Shown piece after piece: positions 16,277 to 25,331 of a stretch of DNA of 64,000 bases. The notes beneath the pieces were generated by a model, which did not search any database, was not told the origin of the DNA, and saw nothing but the letters and a program-made list of their open reading frames with translations. How positions within the stretch are numbered: the stretch's first letter is position 1; the number at the start of each line of letters is the position of its first letter. The translations under genes were made by a program, and so were the position numbers. Source of the DNA: Virgisporangium ochraceum (GTDB lineage: Bacteria > Actinomycetota > Actinomycetes > Mycobacteriales > Micromonosporaceae); NCBI RefSeq assembly GCF_016863655.1, contig NZ_BOPH01000038.1, positions 1 through 64,000 of the forward strand, read 5' to 3'.

Positions 16277-17940
16277 CCGGCGGCCGGGCCACCCCGTGGG
16301 CGGGGCCGCCCGCGGTCCAGTGGCCGTCGGACCCGGTGCCGACCGGCCCGGGCGCCCCGTCGGGGGTACTGCCGGCGCTGCCGGTGCCGGCACCCGGACC
16401 GGCGGCCCCTGCTCCTGTGGGCGGTTCGCGGCCGGCGGTCCCGGCTCCTGCGGGCGGTTCGCGGCCGGCGGGTCGGACCGCTCCGGTCGTGTCGCCGGTT
16501 CCGGTGGGGCCGGGCGCTCCGGTCGACCGGGCGGCGCCTGTCGCTCCGGAACCACCGACGATGCCGGTCGAACCGGTGATGTATCCGCCGGTGGACCGGT
16601 CGGCGCCGCTGCCGCCCGCGCCCATCGACCATCGGGCGTTGAGCAGGCCGCAGCGCCCGCCCCGTCCGGTGACAGCGCCGCCGCCGGTCGTGGTGCCGGC
16701 GCCGACCGTGGCGCCGGCGGGGCCTGCGGCGGTGGCGCCGGCGGGGGTCGCGGCGCCGGGGCTGCCCGAGCCGGTCACCGCGGTGCCGGTTCCGGTGACG
16801 GCGGTTCCGGTGACGGCGGTTCCGGTCACGGCGGTCACGTTCCCGGTTCCCGCCCACCCTGGCCCCGGGTTCCCGTTGCCCGCCTACCCCGTGCCGGCGT
16901 CGCCCGCGCCCGTCCACGCCCCGCCGCCGCACCCCGTGCCCGCGCGCGCCATGCCGGTCCACGCCGTGCCGGCTCACGCCGTGCCAGCTCACGCCGTGCC
17001 AGCTCACGCCGTGCCAGCTCACGCCGTGCCAGCTCACGCCGTGCCCGCGCGCACCATGCCGGCCCATACCGTGCCTGCGCACCCCGTGCCGGCCCACGTC
17101 GTGCCCGTGCGTGCCATGCCGGTCCACGCGATGCCGGCCCGCACCGGGCCGGCCCACCCGGTGCCCGCGCACCCCGTGCCGGCCCACGCCAGGTCCGCGC
17201 CTGCCGGGCCGGCTCGGGTGGTGGTGCCTACCTCCATCACCCGGTCGCAGGTGCCGGCCGGGAGCGGCCACCCGGGTCTGTACCAGACCGGCGGCCATCC
17301 CACGGTTCCACCCGCGCGGCGGGGTGTCGACGAACCGTACGCGCGGGGGCGGCCGCCCATCGGGGTGCTGCTGCTCGGCCTGCTCATCGGGCTGCTCGTC
17401 TTCGGCTCGACGGGGTACCTCGTCGGAAGTACGGCTGGTGGGTCCACTGTGGACGGTTCCGGTGAGACGCAGGAAGAGGCGAACCGGCGCCGGATCGGGC
17501 CGGTGCTCGCACCGCTCGCCGAGGGCTGGGTGCCGTGGCTGGGCGCCTGCCTGTCGAACAGGGAGGCGGGCGGTCCGGCCCCGTACCCGGGGGAGCTGTC
17601 CCGGGTGGCGTGTGCGGTCGACACCACCGTCGACGTGTTCTTCGTGCGGTTCGCCTCCGCTGCCGACCGTGACGCGGCGCGCGCGGTGAAGCAGTCCGAG
17701 AATGCCGCCTCCGCGACGCTCGCCGCCGGCGCGGCACCGGTCGTCGCGCAACGGGCCGGCACGTCGGGACGCACCACCGGCGCCTACATCGAGTTCGCGA
17801 ACCAACGGGACGGCAGGACGTACGGCGGCATCTGGTGGGAGGACAGCGGCACCACCGGCGCCGCGTACATCGAGAAGGTGTGGACCGAGGGCGACGGCGG
17901 CTGGCGCCCGCTGCGCGACCTGTGGCAGCGCTACACGTGA
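16273..17940 (+). CDS. Proline-rich single-pass membrane protein of the ESX locus
   Basis: A 555-residue protein in three parts. Residues 1-355 are a Pro/Ala/Val-rich disordered cytosolic region holding tandem VPAHA-type pentapeptides. A membrane helix follows (about 359-382, GVLLLGLLIGLLVFGSTGYLVG). Residues 385-555 form an extracytoplasmic domain with a conserved-looking cysteine pair (LGACLS and SRVACAVD), rich in Trp near the end. It is coupled by GTGA overlap to the PPE-like gene. I do not recognise the outer domain. A role in anchoring or regulating the secretion complex is inferred from position; serine/threonine-kinase-like receptors have a similar layout but no kinase is present. Confidence 0.6.
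   Translation: MTGGRATPWAGPPAVQWPSDPVPTGPGAPSGVLPALPVPAPGPAAPAPVGGSRPAVPAPAGGSRPAGRTAPVVSPVPVGPGAPVDRAAPVAPEPPTMPVEPVMYPPVDRSAPLPPAPIDHRALSRPQRPPRPVTAPPPVVVPAPTVAPAGPAAVAPAGVAAPGLPEPVTAVPVPVTAVPVTAVPVTAVTFPVPAHPGPGFPLPAYPVPASPAPVHAPPPHPVPARAMPVHAVPAHAVPAHAVPAHAVPAHAVPAHAVPARTMPAHTVPAHPVPAHVVPVRAMPVHAMPARTGPAHPVPAHPVPAHARSAPAGPARVVVPTSITRSQVPAGSGHPGLYQTGGHPTVPPARRGVDEPYARGRPPIGVLLLGLLIGLLVFGSTGYLVGSTAGGSTVDGSGETQEEANRRRIGPVLAPLAEGWVPWLGACLSNREAGGPAPYPGELSRVACAVDTTVDVFFVRFASAADRDAARAVKQSENAASATLAAGAAPVVAQRAGTSGRTTGAYIEFANQRDGRTYGGIWWEDSGTTGAAYIEKVWTEGDGGWRPLRDLWQRYT
16966..17040 (+). repeat. Tandem 15-bp repeat encoding VPAHA
   Basis: Five head-to-tail copies of GTGCCRGCTCACGCC, the last four (16981-17040) identical. 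More divergent VPxHx units extend the array from about 16921 to 17200. The perfect copies point to recent slippage or unequal recombination inside the coding region. Confidence 0.95.
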
Positions 17941-17961
17941 GGCGGATGTTCGCCGGTAGCG

Positions 17962-19113
17962 CTACACGCCGGTGCGCACGGACGACAGGATGAACGCCAG
18001 CACCGTGGCGGCCAGCAGGGCGGGCAGCGTCAACGCACCCATCACGGTGGCCCAGTCGAGGCGGTCGGCGAGGAAGCCGACCAGCACCGCACCCACCGCG
18101 CTCGCCAGGTAGATGGCGGTGTTCTCGAACCCCAGGAACGAACCCGACCGGCCGGGCGGAGCCAGCTCGGCCGCGACCACGAACGCCAACCCGTTCCAGC
18201 TCAACGCCAGCGCGCCGACTAGCACCACGAAGACCTCCAGGAACGGCCCGCCGAGCGAGATGTAGACGGCCAGCAGGTCGAACGCGGCCACCATGCACAC
18301 CGCGACGACGAGGAACGGGCCCAGCCGCACCCCGGTCCAGTCGGACCACCAGCCGACGAGCAGCCGCAGGCCGGCGCCCGACAGGTTCACCGCGACCAGC
18401 GCGACCGCCGCCTGCGCCACCGACAACGACGTGGTGGCGAGCAGCAGCTCGACGCCGAACGCGGTGATCGCCACCTGGGGCAGCATGAGCAGCACCGCCA
18501 CGGCGCACAGCCGCAGCAACGGGCCGTGGCGCAGCACGTCCCGGAAGAGGCCGCCGCGGCCCGTCCCCGACGAGCGGACCACGACGAACACCGCGACGGC
18601 ACCGGCGAGCGCGAACACCGCCAGTCCCCGGAACGCCAGCGTCGTGCCGCCACGGTCGGCGAGCACCGGCAGCACGGCGGCCGCGAGCGCGGCGCCGAAC
18701 GGCAGCCCGCACTGGCGCACGGCCATCGCGAACCCGCGTCCCCGGGCCGGGAACCACGCCATGACCGCGCGCCCGCTGGCGGCGTTGACCCCGCTCGCGG
18801 CCGCGCCGGCCAGGAACAGGAGGACCAGCGCGCCGGGCAGCAGCGGGACCAGGAGCAGCAGCACACCGGTGGTACCGAGTCCGACGGTCATCACCACGCG
18901 TTCGCCGTACCGGTCGGACGCCCATCCCCACGCCATCAGCGACGCGACCATGCCGAGCGTCGGCGCGCCCAGGAACAGGCCGAGGCCGGTGAGGCCGAGG
19001 TCGTACTCGGCGCGCAGCGCCGGCGCGATCGCGGCGAGGCCGACCAGGTAGGCCGCCGCGGCGGCCTGTGCCGCCGTACCGGCACCGAGCACCAGCCATC
19101 GATAGGACGCCAC
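17962..19113 (-). CDS. MFS transporter
   Basis: A 383-residue integral membrane protein with twelve predicted hydrophobic segments and the MFS loop 2-3 signature in the form GWASDRYGERVVM, plus a second-half equivalent GWWSDWTGVRLG. It starts with GTG at 19113, nine bases after the TAG of the large kinase/GGDEF gene, so the two are probably co-transcribed. Substrate is unknown. It converges with the ESX proline-rich gene. Only the first 383 residues are used, short but normal for compact MFS proteins. Confidence 0.85.
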   Translation of the reverse strand: MASYRWLVLGAGTAAQAAAAAYLVGLAAIAPALRAEYDLGLTGLGLFLGAPTLGMVASLMAWGWASDRYGERVVMTVGLGTTGVLLLLVPLLPGALVLLFLAGAAASGVNAASGRAVMAWFPARGRGFAMAVRQCGLPFGAALAAAVLPVLADRGGTTLAFRGLAVFALAGAVAVFVVVRSSGTGRGGLFRDVLRHGPLLRLCAVAVLLMLPQVAITAFGVELLLATTSLSVAQAAVALVAVNLSGAGLRLLVGWWSDWTGVRLGPFLVVAVCMVAAFDLLAVYISLGGPFLEVFVVLVGALALSWNGLAFVVAAELAPPGRSGSFLGFENTAIYLASAVGAVLVGFLADRLDWATVMGALTLPALLAATVLAFILSSVRTGV

Positions 19114-19122
19114 GACAGGAAT

Positions 19123-22100
19123 CTATGCGACCCGGTTGCGTCCCGCGTTCTTCGCCTCGTACAGGGCCTGGTCGGCCCGTGACAGCAGGGTGATGAGGTC
19201 GTGGTCGCCGGGCTGCCGCGACGCGGTGCCGATGGAGACGGTGACGTCGAGCGGGCCGGTGCGGGTCTGCACGGGCTCGTCGGCGATCGCCGACCGCAGC
19301 CGTTCCGCGAGCTCCTTGCAGGTGAGGGTGCCGGTCTCGGGGAGCACGAGGGAGAACTCCTCGCCGCCGTACCGGCCGAGGAGGTCGGTGCGGCGGGCGT
19401 GGGCGGCCAGCCGCGACGCGACCTCGCGGATGACGTCGTCGCCGGTCGGGTGCCCGTACGTGTCGTTGACGCTCTTGAAGTGATCGATGTCGATCATCAT
19501 CGCCGACAGCGGGCGGCCGTGCCGGATCGCCGCCACGAGGTCGCGGTCGGCCATCTCCAGGAACCGGCGGCGGTTGGCGATGCCGGTCAGCTCGTCGACC
19601 ACCGCGAGGTTCTGCACCCGGGCGAACAGGCTCGCGTTGTCGTACGCGGTGAGTCCCTGCGCCACCAGCGCCGACGCGACCTCCACCTGGTGGGTCAGCG
19701 TGGTCGGGTCGGTCGAGCCGAGCACGAGCACGCCGACCTCCGCGGTCCGCGACCGCAACGGCAGCACGAGCCAGCCGCGCGCGTCGGCGAGCCGCTCGGT
19801 GATCGCCGCGGGCACGCCGACGTCCGTACCGGACGCCGGCTCGTCGCGGGCCAGCAGCGCGAGCGTGGTGCGGTCCGCGGTGACCTCACGCGCCGTCTCG
19901 CCGTAGAAGCCGGACTCGGTGACGACGCACCGCCCGTCGTCCTCGCGGCTGAGCAACCAGGCCCGGTCGAGCCGGAGCAGCGAGCGGGCCGACCGCATCA
20001 GCCGCACCAGGATCTTCTCCGGTTCGAGCGTGTCACTCATCGACTCGAACGCCGTGCGCAGCTGCTCGGCCAGGTCGCGCTGGCGGTGCGCGGTCTGCAC
20101 CGAGATCTCCAGCTGCGCGGCGCGGGCGGTCTCCAGCGACGTCGCGACGTGGTTGGTCAGCGCGATGAGGATGCCGGCGTCGTTGGCGGTGAAGATGCCC
20201 TTGGCGATCTGGCTGTCGAGGTAGACGACGCCGAGCAGCCGGTCCTCCAGCCGCAGCGGCGCCACCATGATGGACCGCAGCCCATGCTGGATCGCGCTCG
20301 TCGCGCCCAGCGCGGCACTCTCGTCGGTGCCGGTCACCACCAACGGTTCCCGCCGTTCGCGGACCCGCTCGACGAGGCTCGCGCTGTACGCGGTCAGCTC
20401 GCCGAGGTCGTTGCCGGCCGCGTCGCGGCCGAGGTGCGGCACGAGCCGCTCGCCGTCGGGAGTGGCGAGGAACAGGAACGCCCGGTCGGCGCGCAGGATG
20501 CGGATGGTCTCGTCGAGGGCGATGCGCGCCAGCTCCTGCGGGTCGAGCACCCGCGACGCGGCGCGGCCGACCTCCTCCAGCGCCCGCAGCCGTTGCCGGT
20601 CGACGTCGTGGTCGTGGTCGTCGAGGTCGGTCTCGCTCGCAACCTCGGGATGCGGGGACGAGGCGCGCCGGCGCCGGGTGCCCGGGAACTCGGAGGTGAT
20701 CCAGCCGACGCGGTGCGGCCAGCCCTCGTGCTCGGCGATCGCCGCGGCGAGCAGCGCCTGTCGCACCGACTCCTCGTTGGCGCCCAGTTCCCGCAGGGCC
20801 CGGGCCCGGATCCGGGCCGCCTCGTAGGCCAGGGCCGGCGCGTCCGGGCCGGTGTTCGGCCGGATCCGGTTGAGTAGGCGCAGCGCGCGGTCGGGCGCGC
20901 CGTGGAGCACCAGCAGGTCGGCCTCGGCCACCTGCCGGCGCGCGACCTGCGGCGGGTGCGCCGGCTTCACCCGCAACGCCGCGATGGCGTCACGGGCCTG
21001 GTCGAGCCGGGCCGCGCGCTGGTCGGGTGCGGCCGCGCGCGCCTGCGCCAGCCGGCCCATCGCGATCGTGTGCAGCACCGAGCGGTGTGACCGGGCGAGG
21101 TCGCGGTGCCGGTGACCGAGCGCCTCGAACGCGGCGACCGCCCGGTCGAACGGCGGACCGGTCTCCTCCTGCTCGGTGAGCACGAACAGCTCCGTCAGCG
21201 ACCGGCGGATGGCGGTGCCCCGGTTCGAGTTCTGCTCCTGTTCGGCCGCCACCCGCTGCTGCCGTACCGCGGCGTCGGCGGGCCGGCCGGTGGCCGCGGC
21301 GATCATCGCCGGCAGCACCAGCAGCGACGTGGACTCGCCGGCACTCACGGTGAGCCGGCTCCGGCCGTGCTCCGCCCACCGGGTGGCTTCCCGGGTGCGA
21401 CCGGCGGCCAGCGCGTCGATCGCGAAGACGGCCACCGCGTCGGTGTAGGAGGCCAGGTCCAGGGACCGGCCGTGCTCGTCGATCGCGTGCGTCCAGGCCT
21501 CGCCGTCGTCGCGGTAGGTCAGGTAGTGGGCGGCGCCGCGGTGGTAGGCGTTGACCGCGCGGACGACCGGGTCGGCGGTGCCGTCGTCGTCGGCCGCCCG
21601 CTGGAACAGCCGGTCGGCGAGGCGGCGCAGGCCCAGGTTCGCGCACACGAACGCGAACACGCTCAGGCTACGCGCGTACTGTCCGCCGTGGCCGAGCCGG
21701 TTGAGCCAGTGGTACGCCCGCAGGTTGTGCATGACGACGTCGAAGCGGCGCATGCCGAGCAACGCGGCGTACGTCGCCTCCTCGTGGAGCGCGGCGATCA
21801 TCTCGCAGCGCCGCCGCCGGTCACCCCGGACCCGGCCGCGGCCGATCCGCAGCACGCCGACGACGAACAGCAGCGCGCTGGTCAGCACCAGGGCGAACCG
21901 GTTGCGGGGCGGCGCCGCCCCCATCTCCGCGAGCCCGGCCGACACCGCGTCGCGGGCCGACGCGAGGTTCCACACCGACCGGTGCACGGTGGCGAGCGAG
22001 GTGAGGATGTCGGCGCGGGCGAACGGGTCGCGCTCGACGGTGAGGGCCCGCTCGAGCGTCGTGGCGGCGCGGGCGAACCGGCCGGTCTGGCGCAGGGCCG

Positions 22101-24432
22101 TGCCGAGGGCGACGAGCACGGCGGCGTCGGGCGTCGGGGTCAGCTCGATCACGTGCTCGAACAACGCGACCGCCTTCGCGGGCGCGAACGTGCGCAACGC
22201 GAGCCGCCCGGCCGCGACGCACGCCGCGGTCGCCGCCTCGACGGGCGCGGCCGTACCGGCGCCGATGTAGTGATGGGCCACCTCGAAGACGTGCTCCGCC
22301 CCGGTGCCGGTGCCGTCGAGAACGGCCGCGATGCGGGCGTGGAGGTCCCTGGTGTCCTGGTCGAGCAGCGCCTCGCGGATCCGGTCGTGCAGGAACGCGT
22401 AGCTTCCGTCGGGCCGCGCCTCCACCAGTCCCCGCCCGGCCGCCTCCTGCAGCGCGGCCACGACCTCCGACACCCCGGCGCCGTGCACCGCCGCGACCAG
22501 GTCGGGCCGGAACCGGCTGCCGGCGACGGCCGCGGTGACGAGCATCGCCCGCACGCCGGGCCCGAGGCCGTCGACCCGGGCGAGCACCAGCCCGATCGCG
22601 TCGTCGGGCAGCCGCAGGGCGTCGAGGCCGTCCTCGTCGAGGATCCAGGTGCCCCAGCTCGGCCGCAGCAGGCCCGCGTCGACGATCGCGCTCAGATACT
22701 CCTGGACGACGAACGGGCTGCCCCTGCCGCGCGCGTTGAGCAGCCGCACCAGCCGGACGTCGACCTCGACGCCGGGCAGCAGGCTGCCGACGAGCTCGGC
22801 CACGCCGGCCTCGGTCAGCGGCCCGAGCGTGATGTCGGCCGTCGGGTGGCCGAGCCCGGCCACCACGGCGTCCGTGCGGGCGATGCTCGCCGGGTCGTCG
22901 CGGCCCGTCGCGAGTACGAGCAACGGGACCGAGGGCAGATCCTCGGCGAGGCGGGTGAGGACGCGGATGGTGCCCGCGTCGAGCCACTGCACCTCGTCGA
23001 GCACGAGCAGCAGGCCGCCGAACTCCCGCGCCAGCGCGGTGAGGAACCCGACGACGGCGAGCGTGAACTGGTCCTGCCCTTCGGGGTCGGGTCCGGTCCG
23101 GCCCGACTCCTCCCTGCTGTGCCGGCCGCGTCCCGCGGCGTGGCGGCCTCCGCCGGGTGCGGTGCCGATCGCGGTGCCGGGGCCGACCAGCTCCGGCGCC
23201 AGGCCGGTCAGCAGCGGGAAGGCGTCTCCGGCGCAGCGCTGGACCCGTGCCTGCACGTCGGCGCGCTCGTCGGCCTGCAGCCGGTCGGCCTCGCGCAGGC
23301 ACCCGGCGAACGCCTCGCGCAGGGGCGCCATCGGTACCGCGTCGTCGATCGAGCCGCGCCCGCGCAGCACCAGCGAGCCGCTGGACGCGGCGAGCGTGAC
23401 CAGCTCGCTGGCCAGCCGGTTCTTGCCGGCGCCCGGGCCTCCGCGGAGCACGCACACGGCGCCCCGGCCGGAGCGTGCCGACACCCACGCCCGGGTCAGC
23501 CGGGCCAGCTCGGTGGCGCGGCCCACGAGCGGCTTGAGCTGGTCGGGCGCCGCGCCGCCGCCCCCGGAGCGCACCCGGATGGGACGCTGCGGAGCGTCGC
23601 CGAGCTGGTGCAGGTCGGCGAGCAGTTCCTCGCCGGTCTGGTAGCGGTCGTCGGGGTCCTTGGCGAGGAGGGTGGAGACCACGTCGGAGAGGCCGGCCGG
23701 GGTGCCAGGCACGAGCCGTGCCAGGTCGGGTACCGGCGCGACGGCGTGCAGGCGGAGCAGTTCGCCGACGTCGTCGGTCGGGAACGGCGGCCGTCCGGCG
23801 AGGCACTGGAACAGCACGGCACCCAACGAGTACAGGTCCGACCGGCGGCTCACCGGCCGCCGCAGCGTGCCCGCCTGCTCCGGGGCGCAGTAGGCGAGCG
23901 TGCCGACGGCGGCGCCGGTCTGCTCGGCGGTGGTGCGGGCGGCCAGTCCGAAGTCGATCAGCTGGGCGGTGCCGTCGGGCTGGACCATGATGTTGTCGGG
24001 CGTGATGTCGCGGTGCACGACCCCGGTGCGGTGCACGGCGGTCAGCGGGTCGACGACGTCGAGCGCCAGCGCGATCGTCCGTTCGGGGCTCAGGCGCCCG
24101 CGGGCGAGCACGTCGGTGAGCCGTTCACCCTCGACCAGGTCCATGATCAGGTAGGTGCGGCCCTCCGCCGTGCCGACCTCGTGGATGCGCGGCAGGCCCG
24201 GGTGGTTGATCATGGCCATCAGCGCCGCCTCCCGCCGGAAGGCGGTGACCTCGCTCCCGGACTGCAGCACCTTGAGCGCGTACTCGGCGCCGGTGCGCGG
24301 CCGGCGCACACGGTACACGACGGCGGCGGCCCCGCGCCCGATCTCGGCCAGGATCTCGTACCCCGCGAACGTCGACGGACCGGTGAGCACAGCACCCGGC
24401 GACGGCGACGTGACCCTGGCTTCGCGGCTCAC
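19123..24432 (-). CDS. Multidomain signalling protein: Ser/Thr kinase - AAA-type ATPase - TPR-like helices - GAF - GAF - GGDEF
   Basis: About 1769 residues. The kinase domain (about 20-280) has YALKVL, HRDITPDN (about 139-146) and DFGLA. An ATPase domain (about 305-720) has GGPGAGKN near 329 and LLVLDEVQWLD near 478; the Walker A ends Lys-Asn, where Ser/Thr is expected. A long alpha-helical TPR-like region spans about 740-1260. Two GAF domains (about 1300-1450, 1480-1600) lead to a GGDEF diguanylate cyclase (about 1610-1767) with an intact GGEEF active site and an RxxD inhibitory site five residues before it. Start is GTG 24432; GTG 24456 is possible. It could link phosphorylation or ligand sensing to cyclic di-GMP. 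Kinase/ATPase/GAF fusions are known in cyanobacteria and myxobacteria, and this output domain adds c-di-GMP. Confidence 0.9.
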   Translation of the reverse strand: MSREARVTSPSPGAVLTGPSTFAGYEILAEIGRGAAAVVYRVRRPRTGAEYALKVLQSGSEVTAFRREAALMAMINHPGLPRIHEVGTAEGRTYLIMDLVEGERLTDVLARGRLSPERTIALALDVVDPLTAVHRTGVVHRDITPDNIMVQPDGTAQLIDFGLAARTTAEQTGAAVGTLAYCAPEQAGTLRRPVSRRSDLYSLGAVLFQCLAGRPPFPTDDVGELLRLHAVAPVPDLARLVPGTPAGLSDVVSTLLAKDPDDRYQTGEELLADLHQLGDAPQRPIRVRSGGGGAAPDQLKPLVGRATELARLTRAWVSARSGRGAVCVLRGGPGAGKNRLASELVTLAASSGSLVLRGRGSIDDAVPMAPLREAFAGCLREADRLQADERADVQARVQRCAGDAFPLLTGLAPELVGPGTAIGTAPGGGRHAAGRGRHSREESGRTGPDPEGQDQFTLAVVGFLTALAREFGGLLLVLDEVQWLDAGTIRVLTRLAEDLPSVPLLVLATGRDDPASIARTDAVVAGLGHPTADITLGPLTEAGVAELVGSLLPGVEVDVRLVRLLNARGRGSPFVVQEYLSAIVDAGLLRPSWGTWILDEDGLDALRLPDDAIGLVLARVDGLGPGVRAMLVTAAVAGSRFRPDLVAAVHGAGVSEVVAALQEAAGRGLVEARPDGSYAFLHDRIREALLDQDTRDLHARIAAVLDGTGTGAEHVFEVAHHYIGAGTAAPVEAATAACVAAGRLALRTFAPAKAVALFEHVIELTPTPDAAVLVALGTALRQTGRFARAATTLERALTVERDPFARADILTSLATVHRSVWNLASARDAVSAGLAEMGAAPPRNRFALVLTSALLFVVGVLRIGRGRVRGDRRRRCEMIAALHEEATYAALLGMRRFDVVMHNLRAYHWLNRLGHGGQYARSLSVFAFVCANLGLRRLADRLFQRAADDDGTADPVVRAVNAYHRGAAHYLTYRDDGEAWTHAIDEHGRSLDLASYTDAVAVFAIDALAAGRTREATRWAEHGRSRLTVSAGESTSLLVLPAMIAAATGRPADAAVRQQRVAAEQEQNSNRGTAIRRSLTELFVLTEQEETGPPFDRAVAAFEALGHRHRDLARSHRSVLHTIAMGRLAQARAAAPDQRAARLDQARDAIAALRVKPAHPPQVARRQVAEADLLVLHGAPDRALRLLNRIRPNTGPDAPALAYEAARIRARALRELGANEESVRQALLAAAIAEHEGWPHRVGWITSEFPGTRRRRASSPHPEVASETDLDDHDHDVDRQRLRALEEVGRAASRVLDPQELARIALDETIRILRADRAFLFLATPDGERLVPHLGRDAAGNDLGELTAYSASLVERVRERREPLVVTGTDESAALGATSAIQHGLRSIMVAPLRLEDRLLGVVYLDSQIAKGIFTANDAGILIALTNHVATSLETARAAQLEISVQTAHRQRDLAEQLRTAFESMSDTLEPEKILVRLMRSARSLLRLDRAWLLSREDDGRCVVTESGFYGETAREVTADRTTLALLARDEPASGTDVGVPAAITERLADARGWLVLPLRSRTAEVGVLVLGSTDPTTLTHQVEVASALVAQGLTAYDNASLFARVQNLAVVDELTGIANRRRFLEMADRDLVAAIRHGRPLSAMMIDIDHFKSVNDTYGHPTGDDVIREVASRLAAHARRTDLLGRYGGEEFSLVLPETGTLTCKELAERLRSAIADEPVQTRTGPLDVTVSIGTASRQPGDHDLITLLSRADQALYEAKNAGRNRVA

Positions 24433-24554
24433 GCGTATCTTTCGGCCGCAATGCACCGAAGTTGAGCGGTTCTCCCTTGTGGACGGAGCGCCGGTTGTCC
24501 ACAGGGGGAAACTCGTGCTTCCCCGCGGGTCCCGCGGGGCGCGATGCTCCTCCG
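24433..24554. promoter_or_regulatory. Divergent region with DnaA-box-like inverted repeat and a 19-bp palindrome
   Basis: Between the signalling gene and the AbiEi-like gene. TGTGGAC (478-484 of 24 kb, i.e. 24478-24484) and GTCCACA (24497-24503) form an inverted repeat, and the right half extends to TTGTCCACA, the streptomycete DnaA-box consensus. A perfect odd palindrome CCCCGCGGG-T-CCCGCGGGG covers 24521-24539. Confidence 0.45.
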
Positions 24555-25331
24555 GTGCGCGAAACGGTCCGGCGCCAGGCAGGCGTCATCACCCGGGTGC
24601 AGGCGCGGCGCGCCGGCCTGACCGACTCGGCGATCCGCCGGCTCGTCCTGTCCGGGCGCTGGCAACGGCTGTTCCCCGGCGTGTTCGCCTGCTTCTCCGG
24701 CCCGGTGCCGCGGGCGGCGCGGGTGTGGGCGGCCGTCCTGTTCTGCGGTCCGGGCGCGGCGCTGAGCCATGAGACGGCCGCCGAGCTGTACGGGATCGTC
24801 GCGGAGCCGGCCGCCCCGGTCCACGTCAGCGTGCCGCGGTGGCGGACCGTCGGGCGGTACCCGGACCTGGTCGTGCACCGGTCGGCCCGCGCCGGGCCAC
24901 CGCGCGACCCGTTGCTCCAGCCGCCGCGCACCCGGGTCGAGGAGACCGTGGTCGACCTCACCCAGAGCGCCGCCGACCTGGAGTCCGCGATCGGGTGGCT
25001 GATGCGCGGGGTGACCTCGCGCCTGACGACCGCGACCCGGTTGCGGGCGGCCCTCACCGCCCGTGCCCGCGTCCGGTGGCGCCGGCCCCTCGTCGCCGCG
25101 CTCCGGGACCTCGTGGAGGGCCGGCACCCGGGGGTGGGGCCGGCCGGCGACCGGCTGTCAGCCCCGGGCGACCCAGACCTCGTCCACGGTCCCCTGGAAC
25201 TGGTCGTTGTCGGCGTAGGCGCCCTTGCCGCCGATGCTGAGTGGTGCCGCGTTCGACACCGACAGGGTGGCGGGGACCGTCGCCGTGTCGCGGACGACCC
25301 CGTCGACGGTGACGCTCAACGTGGACCCTGA
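24555..25331 (+). pseudogene. Truncated AbiEi/DUF559-type protein gene
   Basis: Residues 1-200 from GTG 24555 match the N-terminal part of actinobacterial AbiEi-antitoxin-like/DUF559 proteins: a winged-helix start (GVITRVQARRAGLTDSAIRRLVLSGRWQRLFPGVF) then GPGAALSHETAAELYGI and RVEETVVDLTQ. In this family a C-terminal DUF559 nuclease-like domain normally follows. Here the frame loses the family pattern after RDLVEG (about 25120) and runs 174 bases into the antisense of the LamG gene, ending at 25331 with no family-like sequence. I read this as a gene truncated at a rearrangement point near 25150. Family assignment is from general pattern. Confidence 0.6.

Noticed and set aside
16921..17200. 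Regular short repeats resembling a CRISPR array
   Set aside because: The units are adjacent 15-mers without spacers, lie in frame within a coding region and translate as VPAHA; no cas genes are near.
19201..24465. Very long open frames opposite the kinase/GGDEF gene (up to 1119 codons)
   Set aside because: They are antisense shadows caused by third-position G+C bias; their translations are low-complexity Arg/Gly/Ala with no motifs, while the minus strand has a continuous multidomain protein.
24478..24503. Chromosomal replication origin
   Set aside because: Only two DnaA-box-like sequences are present and there is no dnaA, dnaN or A+T-rich unwinding region.
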